Source: Streptomyces sp. NBC_01283 (lineage in GTDB: Bacteria > Actinomycetota > Actinomycetes > Streptomycetales > Streptomycetaceae). From it: 64,000 bases of DNA. Position 1 is the first letter of the stretch. Every line of letters starts with the position of its first letter. Location of the stretch: assembly GCF_041435335.1 (NCBI RefSeq), contig NZ_CP108430.1:2834501-2898500 (forward strand), given 5' to 3'. The notes beneath the pieces are model-generated. The model ran no database searches. It saw nothing but the letters and a program-made list of their open reading frames with translations, and was not told the DNA's origin. The translations under genes were made by a program, and so were the position numbers. This document shows, piece after piece, positions 25,167 to 33,462 of this stretch.

Positions 25167-25281
25167 CCGCGTCGTTTCCAGGCAGCGCGGCCTGGATCCC
25201 TAGCGTGCCCAGTGACCGATCGGCCCCGCCTTCGTTCCCCCGTACGGGGGAGGCAAACTGATCTGAACCGAGGTGTACGTG

Positions 25282-26184
25282 ATGGTGGCCCCGCCGGACA
25301 ACGACGTGCTGTGGGCACGCGCCCTCCACGTCACACACAACGGCTCGCCCGCGCTCACCGGCGTATCGCTCGGTGTCCGCGAGGGCGAGATCCTCGCCGT
25401 CACCGGCCCGCGTGGCAGCGGCAAGACGACTCTTCTGCGCTGCCTCTCCGGCCAGCTCCTGGCCCAGCAGGGCGAGGTCTGGTTCAACAGCACGCCGGTG
25501 CACACGATGGGGCCGGTGGTCCGCGAACGTCTCCGCCGCGACCGCTTCGGCTGGATCGACCCGGAGCCGCACCTCGTGCCCGAGCTCACGGCCTGGGAGA
25601 ACGTCGCGATGCCGCTGATGCTGCGCGGCACGTCGCACAAGGTTTCCAAGAGCTCCGCCCAGGAGTGGCTCGACCGCCTCGACATCGGTGACTGCGCCCG
25701 CAAGCGGCCGCACGCGCTGCTCCAGGCCCAGCGCCAGCGCATCGCCATCGCCCGCTCCCTGGTCACGATGCCGTCCGTGATCTTCGCCGACGAGCCGACC
25801 GCGCCGCTGCACCGAGCCGACCGCGCACACGTCCTGCGCACGCTGACGACCGCGGCCCGCTCGCACGGCATCACGGTCGTCCTCGCCACGCACGACGCGG
25901 AGGTCGCCGCCCTCGCCGACCGGACGGTCACGCTGCTCGACGGGAGGCGCGTGAACACGGTGCACCTGCCGGGATCGGGCGGGCTCGCGGCTAGGGCCGG
26001 GGCCGAGGGCGGTGCGGGCAGTGCGGGCAGTGCGAGGGCCGAGGGCGGTGCGGAGGCCGAGGACGGTCCGGAGGCCGGGGATGGCGGGGGCGGCGGGGGT
26101 GGCGGGGGCAGCTCCGCTTCCGCTTCCGCCGAGGGCGATTCCGACGATGCGGAAGGCCGGGCCGCGTGCTCGCTCTCCGTCTAG
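25282..26184 (+). CDS. ABC transporter ATPase with degenerate signature motif
   Basis: A 300-residue ATPase of the LolD/MacB-like exporter type. Walker A is GPRGSGKTTLL and Walker B is VIFADEPTAPL, with H-loop LATHD. The signature that normally reads LSGGQ is LLQAQ (in HALLQAQRQRIAIARS), which may affect ATP-dependent closure. From about residue 235 there is a low-complexity Ala/Gly/Glu/Ser tail of 65 residues including nine consecutive Gly. ATG at 25282 is preferred with GAGG 8 nt upstream; GTG at 25273 is in frame. The permease gene overlaps its 3' end by 19 nt. Confidence 0.85.
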   Translation: MVAPPDNDVLWARALHVTHNGSPALTGVSLGVREGEILAVTGPRGSGKTTLLRCLSGQLLAQQGEVWFNSTPVHTMGPVVRERLRRDRFGWIDPEPHLVPELTAWENVAMPLMLRGTSHKVSKSSAQEWLDRLDIGDCARKRPHALLQAQRQRIAIARSLVTMPSVIFADEPTAPLHRADRAHVLRTLTTAARSHGITVVLATHDAEVAALADRTVTLLDGRRVNTVHLPGSGGLAARAGAEGGAGSAGSARAEGGAEAEDGPEAGDGGGGGGGGGSSASASAEGDSDDAEGRAACSLSV

Positions 26185-27392
26185 CCCGCGGGGCTCACCC
26201 CCTGGTCCAGCTGCGCAGGCTGCTCGTCGCCGCGGCGTCGGCCGGCACCGGCTTCCTGCTGCTGTGCACGCTGGGGTACGCGATGGGGCACCCGGACGCG
26301 TCCGGCGGGGCCGTGCTGCGGCTCGCCTGGTGCGCCGCGCCGATCGCCGCCACCGTGTACTTCGCCGTCACCGTCGCGCGCACCGACCCGGCGACCAGGC
26401 CACGCTCCGGGCTCTCCGCGGTCGGGCTCGGTCCGGCCAGGCTCTCGGTGCTCGCCGCGATCTCCACGGCCGTGGCGTGCACGCTCGGCTCGATGGTCGC
26501 GCTCCTGTTCTTCCTGCACCTGCGCGGCGACCTGACGGGCCTGCCGTTCGACGGAGCATCGGCCGGACTGCTCGCCGCCGGGCAGCCGCTGCCCCTCGGC
26601 GCGGCGCTCACCCTGCTCGCCCTGGTCCCGCTGACCGCCACCGCGGCCAGCGCGGCCGTACTGCGTCCCAGGAGCGCCAAGCCGGGCGGCAAGTCCGGAG
26701 CAAAAGCCGGATCCAAGGCCGCCGCCGGGTCCGGAGCCGGGTCCGGTGCCGGGCAGGTGGAGCCGGCGGACCCGAACGCACCCACCGCCCCGCCCAGCGG
26801 GCTGCCCTGGGGGGTCGCGCTGCTCGCCGCGGGCCTCGCCGTCGAGACCTACGCGAGCCGCTCCCCCGGCGCCTCGAACCTGACGATGCCGGGCGGCCTG
26901 ACCGGCAGCCCCGCGGGTGTGCTCGCCGGATGGGCGCTGACGGCGCTCGGCCTCGCCCTCGCGGGGCCCGGCCTCACGTATCTCTGCGGGCGGATCCTCC
27001 AAGCTGTCAGGCCCGGCGCGATGCGGCTGCTTGCCGGACGTGGGCTTCAGGAGGAGGCCCGGCGGATCGGGCGGCCGCTCGGGGTGCTCTGTGTGGTGGG
27101 CTCCGCGGCGTACGCGGCGCTCACGCTCTACTCCGGTGACCGGCCGGACATCGGCCCGCTGACCACGCTCGGCTCGCTGCTGGTGGCGGGCTGCGCGGTC
27201 CTCACCCTGGCCACGGCCGCGATCGAGGCCAAGCACGCGCGCTCGGACACCACATCGGCGCTGCTCCAGCTCGGGGCTCCGGCATCGATGCTGCGCGGCA
27301 CCGCCGCACTGCGGGCAGGCACGCTCGCGGCCGTGTTCGGCCCGCTGACCTGGGTGGTCGCGCAGCTGGCGGCGCTTCCGCTGGCGGGCTGA
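26166..27392 (+). CDS. ABC transporter permease-like membrane protein
   Basis: A 408-residue polytopic protein with about eight hydrophobic segments. A loop near residues 170-205 is a low-complexity Lys/Ala/Gly stretch (RSAKPGGKSGAKAGSKAA and beyond). The GTG at 26166 lies inside the 3' end of the ATPase gene, so the two are translationally coupled and likely form one transporter. The C-terminal half, with LLQLGAPASMLRGTAALRAG before a last hydrophobic span, resembles FtsX/MacB-like permease tails, but the family assignment is tentative. Substrate unknown. Confidence 0.78.
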   Translation: MLALRLARGAHPLVQLRRLLVAAASAGTGFLLLCTLGYAMGHPDASGGAVLRLAWCAAPIAATVYFAVTVARTDPATRPRSGLSAVGLGPARLSVLAAISTAVACTLGSMVALLFFLHLRGDLTGLPFDGASAGLLAAGQPLPLGAALTLLALVPLTATAASAAVLRPRSAKPGGKSGAKAGSKAAAGSGAGSGAGQVEPADPNAPTAPPSGLPWGVALLAAGLAVETYASRSPGASNLTMPGGLTGSPAGVLAGWALTALGLALAGPGLTYLCGRILQAVRPGAMRLLAGRGLQEEARRIGRPLGVLCVVGSAAYAALTLYSGDRPDIGPLTTLGSLLVAGCAVLTLATAAIEAKHARSDTTSALLQLGAPASMLRGTAALRAGTLAAVFGPLTWVVAQLAALPLAG

Positions 27393-27557
27393 GAGACCGC
27401 GCCCGGCACGAGGAGAGAGGCGGCCAGTGTCCCGGCGAGTTGAGGCGGAAAGAAAATCCGCGACGAGCGATGAGTTCCGCGTCGAACGTACGTCTACCCC
27501 TCCGTAAGGCACGGGACGCACGCACCACGCAGAACTCACCGCAACGGGAGACACCAC

Positions 27558-27962
27558 ATGTACCAGCAGATGATCTTCGTGAACCTCGCCGTGAACGACG
27601 TCGACAGCTCGAAGAAGTTCTTCACGGAGCTCGGCTACACGATCAACCCTCAGTTCACGACGGACGACTGCGCCTGCGTCGTGATCAGCGACACGATCAT
27701 CGCGATGATGCTGAGCAAGAAGCACTATCAGCAGTTCACGGAGAAGCAGATCGCGGACCCGAAGTCGACCAGCGAGACGCTGCTGTGTCTGAGCGCCGAG
27801 AGCCGCGAGAAGGTCGACGAGCTGGTCGACAAGGCGCTGGCGGCCGGCGGCACGGCGGGTAAGACGCAGGACTACGGCATGATGTACGGCCGCGCTTTCG
27901 ACGACCTGGACGGCCACACCTGGGAAATCATGTGGATGGACCCGTCCGAGGTCCAGGGCTGA
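27558..27962 (+). CDS. VOC (glyoxalase/bleomycin resistance fold) family protein
   Basis: A 134-residue single VOC domain. It starts with QMIFVNLAVNDVDSSKKFFTELGYTINPQF and ends with AFDDLDGHTWEIMWMDPS, the paired beta-alpha-beta modules of this fold; the terminal Glu in HTWEIMW is a usual metal ligand. ATG at 27558 has GGGAG 7 nt upstream. The 165-bp region before it (27393-27557) contains no gene and probably its promoter. Members range from glyoxalases to drug-binding proteins, so the substrate is unknown. Confidence 0.87.
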   Translation: MYQQMIFVNLAVNDVDSSKKFFTELGYTINPQFTTDDCACVVISDTIIAMMLSKKHYQQFTEKQIADPKSTSETLLCLSAESREKVDELVDKALAAGGTAGKTQDYGMMYGRAFDDLDGHTWEIMWMDPSEVQG

Positions 27963-28048
27963 GGGTCGACCACGGCGGTGGGCCGGGTCCAGAGCTTCGG
28001 GCTGAGGTCCACCGGTCTGGGGCGACGGACCTCAGCTCTGGGTTGAGG

Positions 28049-28077
28049 TTCACCACCCGGCACCGCCTGCTTAGCAT
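28049..28077 (+). promoter_or_regulatory. putative leaderless promoter (TTCACC-17-TAGCAT)
   Basis: TTCACC at 28049-28054 and TAGCAT at 28072-28077 are 17 bp apart, and the -10-like element ends 6 nt before the ATG at 28084, where no Shine-Dalgarno is present. Confidence 0.5.
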
Positions 28078-28083
28078 GGGCGA

Positions 28084-29250
28084 ATGCAGCAGACTCCCGC
28101 ATCAGCGTCCACATCGGCATCCGCATCCGGCGCCGCGCCTTCGCCCCAACTGCCGGGCGGCGACCGCGAGATCGAGTCGCTGGAGGAGTTCGACGAGGTC
28201 GCGGCGAGGGGCTCGCTCGCCGGGTGCCGCGTACAGGCCATAGACCTGATGGCTCGTACGTCCGTGTTGCGGGCCTGCGACGCCACGGGCGCGGTCTTCC
28301 TCGGCTGCCCGATGGAGCAGGACGCGGTGGACGCGATGCGGGCCGCCGGGGCGCTGGTGTTCCCACCCGTCCCCGGCCTGCCGTTCGACCCGTACCGCGG
28401 CCTCCTCTACACGCCGGAAGAACTCTTCGCGGGACTCTCCGACGGTGGGTACGAGGCGACTCCTGACGCCGGTGCGTACGCGTGGTTCCAGGAGACCAAG
28501 GCCGACGGCGACGTCTTCTCCTCGATGCTCCGCGCGATCCACGACGACTCGATCTCGGACGCACTCGACGAACTGCTCGTCAGCGCGCGGGTGGTGGGGG
28601 TGATGGGCGGCCACGCGATGGCCCGCGGCACGACGGAGTACGAGGGTGCGGCCCGGCTCGGCCGCTCGCTCGCCCGCGCCGGGTTCACGGTCGCCACCGG
28701 TGGCGGTCCCGGCGCGATGGAGGCGGCGAACCTGGGCGCGTACGCGTCCGTATTCCGCGACGAGATGCTGGACGAGGCGCTCGAACTCCTCGCCAAGGCG
28801 CCGTCCTTCACCCCGTCGATCACCGAATGGGCGCGGGCGGCCTTCGACGTCCGCGAGCGCTGGCCGGCCGGCGGTGCGTCGGTGGGCATCCCCACGTGGT
28901 TCTACGGCCACGAGCCGCCGAACGCCTTCGCCACGCACCTGGCCAAGTACTTCGCCAACGCCACCCGCGAGGACGGCCTGCTGGCCCGCTCGAACGCGGG
29001 CGTGATCTTCCTCCCCGGCGCGGCGGGCACGCTCCAGGAAATCTTCGACGCGGCCACCCCGAACTACTACGAGTCCCGCGGCGAACCGGCCCCCATGATC
29101 CTGGTCAACCACGAACACTGGACGAACCGCCTCCCGGCCTGGCCCCTGCTGCAGGCGCTGGCGCGGGGCCGCACGATGGAGTCGAGGATCGCTTTGGTGG
29201 ACAAGGTGGAGGACGCACCGGCCACCTTGGCATCACTCCCGACGGACTGA
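28084..29250 (+). CDS. LOG-family Rossmann-fold nucleotide-binding protein
   Basis: A 388-residue protein related to the lysine-decarboxylase-like/LOG family. The first 25 residues are a Ser/Ala-rich tail (ASASTSASASGAA). LOG motifs are RVVGVMGGHAMARG, VATGGGPGAMEAANLGA (PGGGPGxME-type) and VIFLPGAAGTLQEIFDAA (PGGxGTxxE-type, with Ala in place of the second Gly). Some LOG proteins release cytokinin-type bases from nucleotide 5'-monophosphates. This long version has an extra N-terminal domain of about 150 residues, so the role is uncertain. Start supported by a -10-like TAGCAT at leaderless spacing. Confidence 0.85.
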   Translation: MQQTPASASTSASASGAAPSPQLPGGDREIESLEEFDEVAARGSLAGCRVQAIDLMARTSVLRACDATGAVFLGCPMEQDAVDAMRAAGALVFPPVPGLPFDPYRGLLYTPEELFAGLSDGGYEATPDAGAYAWFQETKADGDVFSSMLRAIHDDSISDALDELLVSARVVGVMGGHAMARGTTEYEGAARLGRSLARAGFTVATGGGPGAMEAANLGAYASVFRDEMLDEALELLAKAPSFTPSITEWARAAFDVRERWPAGGASVGIPTWFYGHEPPNAFATHLAKYFANATREDGLLARSNAGVIFLPGAAGTLQEIFDAATPNYYESRGEPAPMILVNHEHWTNRLPAWPLLQALARGRTMESRIALVDKVEDAPATLASLPTD

Positions 29251-29748
29251 CGCCCTGACCTATCCAGCCCGCCGACGGGCTTTTCCGGCCCGTCCGGTGA
29301 CCTTTGCAGCCGTCCGACGGGCTCTTCTCGCCCGTCCGGTGAGCTTTCCAGCCCGTCCGGTGTGAGCTTCTCCGGCCCATCCGGTGAGCTGTTCAGCCCG
29401 TCCGGCGTTCGAGGACGAACTCGGCGGAGCCGGTGATGACGACACGCAAGACTCCGGTGCACGGGCCCTCACGCCTCCACCCCGGCGGCGGACCCGCGTG
29501 GGTTTTCCAGCCCGTCCGGCGTTTAAGGACGAACTCGGCGGAGCCGGTGACGACGGCACGCAGAGCTACGGCGCACAAGCCCCCAGCCTTCCGCCCCGGC
29601 GGACCCGCGTGGGCTTGTCCAGCCCGTCCGGCGTTTGAGGTCGAACTCGGCGGAGCCGGTGACGACGGCACGCAGAGCTTCGGCGCGCCAAAGCACCCCG
29701 AAGCCCCGACGCAGCCGGTTTTCGGGAAGGGGCGGGGTTGGGGATAAA
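29251..29748. repeat. intergenic repeat array (about 113-bp units with CCCGTCCGG cores)
   Basis: No gene is supported here. Three imperfect tandem copies start near 29394, 29508 and 29620 (spacings 114 and 112 bp). Each begins CAGCCCGTCCGGCGTT, continues AGGACGAACTCGGCGG and AGCCGGTGACGACGGCACGC, and is followed by a diverged part. Upstream, at least six isolated CCCGTCCGG-like cores occur between 29265 and 29380. A CAGCCCGTCCGGCGTTTGAGGA-type sequence is, from general knowledge, a common intergenic motif in Streptomyces genomes. Confidence 0.8.
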
Positions 29749-30540
29749 TCACCCGAACGAAGCCCGCTCCAGCCAGAAGTCCAACAGCTCCCGCTCCCCC
29801 AGCACCTCCACGGCCCCACCATCCAGCCCCCGCCGCCGATAGAACGCAAGCAGCACCTCAGTAAGCGGCCCCCGCAGAGCAACGGTCGCCTTCTCATGCC
29901 CCGGCCGCCAGCTGAACCCCTCCTCACCGAACTCGATGACCCACTCGGCATCCACCTCCGAGGGCGCATCCGTGGCATGGAGATGGATGCTCCGCCCCCC
30001 ACCCCGCAACTCGGCGGCACTGTCCTCCGGCTCGGACCGCTGCACGAACTGCACGATCTCCAGCCACTCATCGATCGCATCGGCGGCAACATCCGGCGCG
30101 ACCTCATACGTCACCCCGGCGGCAATCGCCGCGTCCGCCCGGTGCACAGCCACCTCATGCATCATGCGCCGCGCCCAGAACCCCGCATCATGCCGATCGG
30201 ACCAGGACCACACCGGCGTATCGGCCCGCGCACCACCCATCGTCCCCACGAACAGCTCGGCAGTCTCCGCGAGCCAGGCGTCGAGGGCCGCGGGATCGTC
30301 CCCCTCCGGCCCGCGGATCCCCGGGACGTCCTCCTCCGGGATGTCCCCCGTGGCCCGCGTGCCCACCAGGCGCTCGGCCCAGCGCACGGCGCCACCCACA
30401 TGCCGGGCGAGGTACCCCAGCGTCCACTCCGGGCACGTCGGCACGGTCGCCGACAGATCCGCCCCCGCCAGCGTGTCCCTCAAGAGACCCAGCTGAACAG
30501 CGACTTCGGCGCACTGGCGGTCGTACTCCCATGTCTTCAT
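29749..30540 (-). CDS. maleylpyruvate isomerase family mycothiol-dependent enzyme
   Basis: A 263-residue protein with the DinB-like/MDMPI fold. The N-terminal half has CPEWTLGYLARHVGGAVRWAERLV, the helix with a metal-binding His, and RRMMHEVAVHRADAA with further His ligands. The C-terminal half resembles the SCP2-like MDMPI C-terminal domain. Such proteins are often mycothiol-dependent isomerases or transferases of unknown substrate. ATG at 30540 lacks a Shine-Dalgarno; TAGGGT lies 7 nt upstream (30548-30553), indicating a leaderless message. Confidence 0.88.
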   Translation of the reverse strand: MKTWEYDRQCAEVAVQLGLLRDTLAGADLSATVPTCPEWTLGYLARHVGGAVRWAERLVGTRATGDIPEEDVPGIRGPEGDDPAALDAWLAETAELFVGTMGGARADTPVWSWSDRHDAGFWARRMMHEVAVHRADAAIAAGVTYEVAPDVAADAIDEWLEIVQFVQRSEPEDSAAELRGGGRSIHLHATDAPSEVDAEWVIEFGEEGFSWRPGHEKATVALRGPLTEVLLAFYRRRGLDGGAVEVLGERELLDFWLERASFG

Positions 30541-30547
30541 GGGCCGA

Positions 30548-30553
30548 ACCCTA
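30548..30553 (-). promoter_or_regulatory. putative -10 element (TAGGGT), leaderless
   Basis: On the minus strand TAGGGT ends 7 nt before the ATG at 30540. No clear -35 element is seen. Confidence 0.4.
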
Positions 30554-30619
30554 GGCACACCCCGCAGACACCCACACCTCAATAACGCCCGCCCACCCGC
30601 ACCCGCACCCCGCCCCGCC

Positions 30620-31711
30620 TCAGCCCAGAACCACGACATCCCCCGCGTCGAACGCAACCCCTACCGTCTCCCCCACCCCAGGCGCATCCCGCAACGCACA
30701 GGCCGCCTCCAGCCGCGGCCCTTCCGCAGGCTCCAGGTGAACGGCGACATGGGTCCCCCGGAACGTCCGCGCCGTCACCACGCACGGCAGCCCCTCGTCC
30801 GCGGCCACCAGCCGCACCCCGGCGGGCCGCACCAACACCCGGCACCGACCATCCCTCACGCCCTCTCCGTTCCCCCCATTCCCCCCGTTCCCCGGTACCG
30901 GAATCTTGCCCCAGACGGTGTCCGCCACCTCCCCCGCCACCGTCGCGTCGACGACGTTGTCGAAGCCGAGGAACCGCGCCACGAACTCGTCCGCCGGATG
31001 CCGCCAGACCTCAAGGGGCGTACCGGACTGGGCGATCCGCCCGTCCCGCATCACCACGACCCGGTCCGCGAGCGCGAAAGCCTCACCCTGGTCGTGCGTG
31101 ACCGCGAGGACCGTCGTACCCAACTCGTCGAAGAGCTCACGGAGTTCGACGACAAGGCGCTCCCGCAGCGAACGGTCGAGCTGCCCGAGCGGCTCGTCGA
31201 GCATCAGCAGGCGCGGCCTGGGCGCGAGCGCACGCGCGAGAGCGACCCGCTGCTGCTCCCCGCCCGAGAGCGAGGCGACAGCCCGCCGCTGCGCACCCGG
31301 CAGCCCCACGAGTTCGAGCAACTCGGCTACCCGGTCGGCCTGTTCACCCCGCGATACGCCGTGCATCCGCAGCCCGAAGGCAACATTGCCCGCCACATCG
31401 CGCTGCGGGAAAAGCTGATGGTCCTGGAACATCAGGCCGACGCCCCGCTTGTGCGCGGGCACCCCCCGCTGGTCCCGGCCGTCGAGCAGAACCCGCCCCC
31501 CGTCGAGTTCCTGGAGCCCGGCGACGGCCCGCAGCAGCGTCGACTTGCCGCTGCCGCTCGGCCCGAGCACGCACACGATCTCGTGCTCCTCGACCTCAAG
31601 CCCGACACCGTCGAGCACGGCCCGCGCCCCGAACCGAACGGTCGCATCAGCCAGAGTCAGCAGCCCCGCACCCTGCCCCGACCCCACACCCACACCCACA
31701 CCCACACCCAT
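30620..31711 (-). CDS. thiQ: thiamine ABC transporter ATPase
   Basis: A 363-residue importer ATPase. Walker A GPSGSGKST, Q-loop FQDHQLFPQ, signature LSGGEQQR, Walker B LLMLDEPLGQLD and H-loop VTHDQ are all intact; a TOBE-like C-terminal domain follows, interrupted by a short Gly/Asn-rich stretch (GNGGNGGNGEG). The protein starts MGVGVGVGVG, coded by a hexanucleotide tandem repeat. The start overlaps the permease stop as TGATG. Operon position behind thiB and thiP and a TPP riboswitch gives the thiamine assignment; ferric-ion importers are the closest alternative family. Confidence 0.88.
   Translation of the reverse strand: MGVGVGVGVGSGQGAGLLTLADATVRFGARAVLDGVGLEVEEHEIVCVLGPSGSGKSTLLRAVAGLQELDGGRVLLDGRDQRGVPAHKRGVGLMFQDHQLFPQRDVAGNVAFGLRMHGVSRGEQADRVAELLELVGLPGAQRRAVASLSGGEQQRVALARALAPRPRLLMLDEPLGQLDRSLRERLVVELRELFDELGTTVLAVTHDQGEAFALADRVVVMRDGRIAQSGTPLEVWRHPADEFVARFLGFDNVVDATVAGEVADTVWGKIPVPGNGGNGGNGEGVRDGRCRVLVRPAGVRLVAADEGLPCVVTARTFRGTHVAVHLEPAEGPRLEAACALRDAPGVGETVGVAFDAGDVVVLG
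31685..31710 (-). repeat. hexanucleotide tandem repeat at the start of thiQ
   Basis: About four copies of GGTGTG (minus strand) directly follow the ATG and encode alternating Gly-Val. Changes in copy number would keep the reading frame. Confidence 0.8.
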
Positions 31712-33462
31712 CAGAACTCCCCAGTCGTGCGGTCGGTACGGAGGCGTTCGAGCAGCAGCAGCGACACCGCGCACACCACCATCAAGATCGTCGAAAGTGC
31801 CATCGCCTGCCCGTAGTTGAGCTCACCGGCCCGCCCCAGGAGACGGGCCACGGCGACCGGCAGGGTCGGGTTGTCCGGCCGCGCGATGAACACCGTCGCG
31901 CCGAACTCCCCCAGGGAAACGGCGAAGGCGAACCCCGCGGCGATCAGCAGCGCCCGCCGCACCATCGGCAGATCGACCTCACGCCACGCCCGCAACGGCG
32001 ATGCCCCGAGCACGGCGGCCGCCTCACGCAGGCGTCCGTCCACCGCGCGCAGGACGGGAAGCATGGTGCGTACGACGAAGGGCACGCCCACCAGCGCCTG
32101 CGCGAGCGGCACCAGGATCCATGTGGACCGAAGGTCCAGCGGCGGCTTGTCCAGCGTGATCAGGAACCCGAAGCCGACCGTCACCGCGGACACCCCGAGC
32201 GGCAGCATCAGCAGCGCGTCGAAGCCGCGCACCAGACGGCCGGCCCTCCGGGTGAGCGCCGCCGCCGCGAGCCCGCCGATCACCAGGGCGATGGCGGTGG
32301 CGGCGAGCGCGTACTGGAGCGAATTCCACACGGCCTCGATCGGCGGGACGAGGAAGGCCCCGCCCTCCGCCGATGTCAGCTCCCGGTAGTAGGTGAAGCC
32401 GTAGCCGTCGGGGCCGCTCAGCGAGCGCTCGATCAGGACCCCGAGCGGCAGCAGGATCAGCACGGCGATGGTGAGCATGACCCCGCCCAGCAGCGCCCAC
32501 TGCCCCGCGCCACGCGGCCGCCGCGCCACCGCGGACGCGTCGACGAGCTTCAGGGCACTCTCCCGCCTGCGCACCGTCCACGCGTGCACGGCGAGGATCA
32601 AGCCGACCGCCGCGAACTGCACGATCGTCAGGACGGCGGCCGTGGACAGGTCGAGGAGCTGGGCGGTCTGCCGGTAGATCTCGACCTCAAGGGTCGAGTA
32701 CGCGGGCCCGCCGAGGATCTGCACCACACCGAACGAGGTGAAGGTGAACAGAAAGACCATGAGGGAGGCGGCGGCGACCGCGGGCCCAAGCGCGGGCAGC
32801 GTCACGGTGCGCCAAGCGGTCCACCGCGAGGCGCCGAGCATCCGCGCGGCCTCTTCCTGGCGCGGGTCGAGCTGCGACCAGAGCCCGCCGACGGTCCGTA
32901 CGACGACGGCGTAGTTGAAGAAGACGTGCGCGAGCAGGATCGCCCACACGGTCGTGTCGAGCCGCACACCCCACATCTCATCGAGCAGCCCACCGCGCCC
33001 GAGCAGCGCGAGGAACGCGGTCCCGACGACGACCGTCGGCAGCACGAACGGCACCGTGACGACCGCCCGGAGCACCTGCTTGCCCCTGAACTCGAAGCGC
33101 ACGAAGACATACGCGCCGGGCAGCGCGATCAGCAGCGTGAGCGCGGTCGACGCGAGCGCCTGCCAGGTGGTGAACCACAGCACGTGCCGGACGTCGGACT
33201 GCCCGACGACCTCCGCGATCCGCCCGAACTGCCACGCCCCGCCCACCTTCAGGCCGCGCGCGACGATCGCGGCGACCGGATAGGCGAAGAAGACCGCGAA
33301 GAACGCGACGGGCACGGCCATCAGACCGAGCCGCGCCGCGCTCCCGCGCGAGCGCCCCTTACGGGAAGCACTCCCCTTACGTGAAGGGCTCCCCTTGCGA
33401 GAGGCGCTCCCCTTAGGGGATCCGCTTACTTCAGTACGAGCGAGGTCCACGACTTGACCCAC
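31711..33462 (-). CDS. thiP: thiamine ABC transporter permease (two fused permease domains)
   Basis: A 583-residue membrane protein with about twelve spans, made of two BPD-type permease halves. Each half has an EAA loop: RQEEAARMLGASRWTAWRTV (around residue 205) and RLREAAAVLGASPLRAWREV (around residue 490). The two-in-one layout is typical of ThiP and FutB/SfuB transporters. The N-terminus holds tandem KGSxSR repeats. The GTG at 33462 lies 37 nt inside the thiB 3' end; because the repeats contain several AAGGGGAG purine runs, the true start could be further downstream. Confidence 0.88.
   Translation of the reverse strand: MGQVVDLARTEVSGSPKGSASRKGSPSRKGSASRKGRSRGSAARLGLMAVPVAFFAVFFAYPVAAIVARGLKVGGAWQFGRIAEVVGQSDVRHVLWFTTWQALASTALTLLIALPGAYVFVRFEFRGKQVLRAVVTVPFVLPTVVVGTAFLALLGRGGLLDEMWGVRLDTTVWAILLAHVFFNYAVVVRTVGGLWSQLDPRQEEAARMLGASRWTAWRTVTLPALGPAVAAASLMVFLFTFTSFGVVQILGGPAYSTLEVEIYRQTAQLLDLSTAAVLTIVQFAAVGLILAVHAWTVRRRESALKLVDASAVARRPRGAGQWALLGGVMLTIAVLILLPLGVLIERSLSGPDGYGFTYYRELTSAEGGAFLVPPIEAVWNSLQYALAATAIALVIGGLAAAALTRRAGRLVRGFDALLMLPLGVSAVTVGFGFLITLDKPPLDLRSTWILVPLAQALVGVPFVVRTMLPVLRAVDGRLREAAAVLGASPLRAWREVDLPMVRRALLIAAGFAFAVSLGEFGATVFIARPDNPTLPVAVARLLGRAGELNYGQAMALSTILMVVCAVSLLLLERLRTDRTTGEF
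33355..33420 (-). repeat. 18-bp tandem repeat at the thiB/thiP junction
   Basis: Units beginning CCCCTT at 33355, 33373, 33391 and 33409 have an exact 18-bp period, the last one truncated. On the minus strand they read AAGGGG plus variable bases and encode Lys-Gly-Ser-x-Ser-Arg repeats at the ThiP N-terminus. Confidence 0.85.

Noticed and set aside
25046..25281. A short gene between the aminotransferase and the ABC ATPase
   Set aside because: The region is mostly a 17-bp terminator hairpin and a promoter-like segment; no credible frame.
29384..29752. Short coding frames in the intergenic repeat array
   Set aside because: All frames translate the repeated intergenic motif, with no ribosome-binding site or domain.
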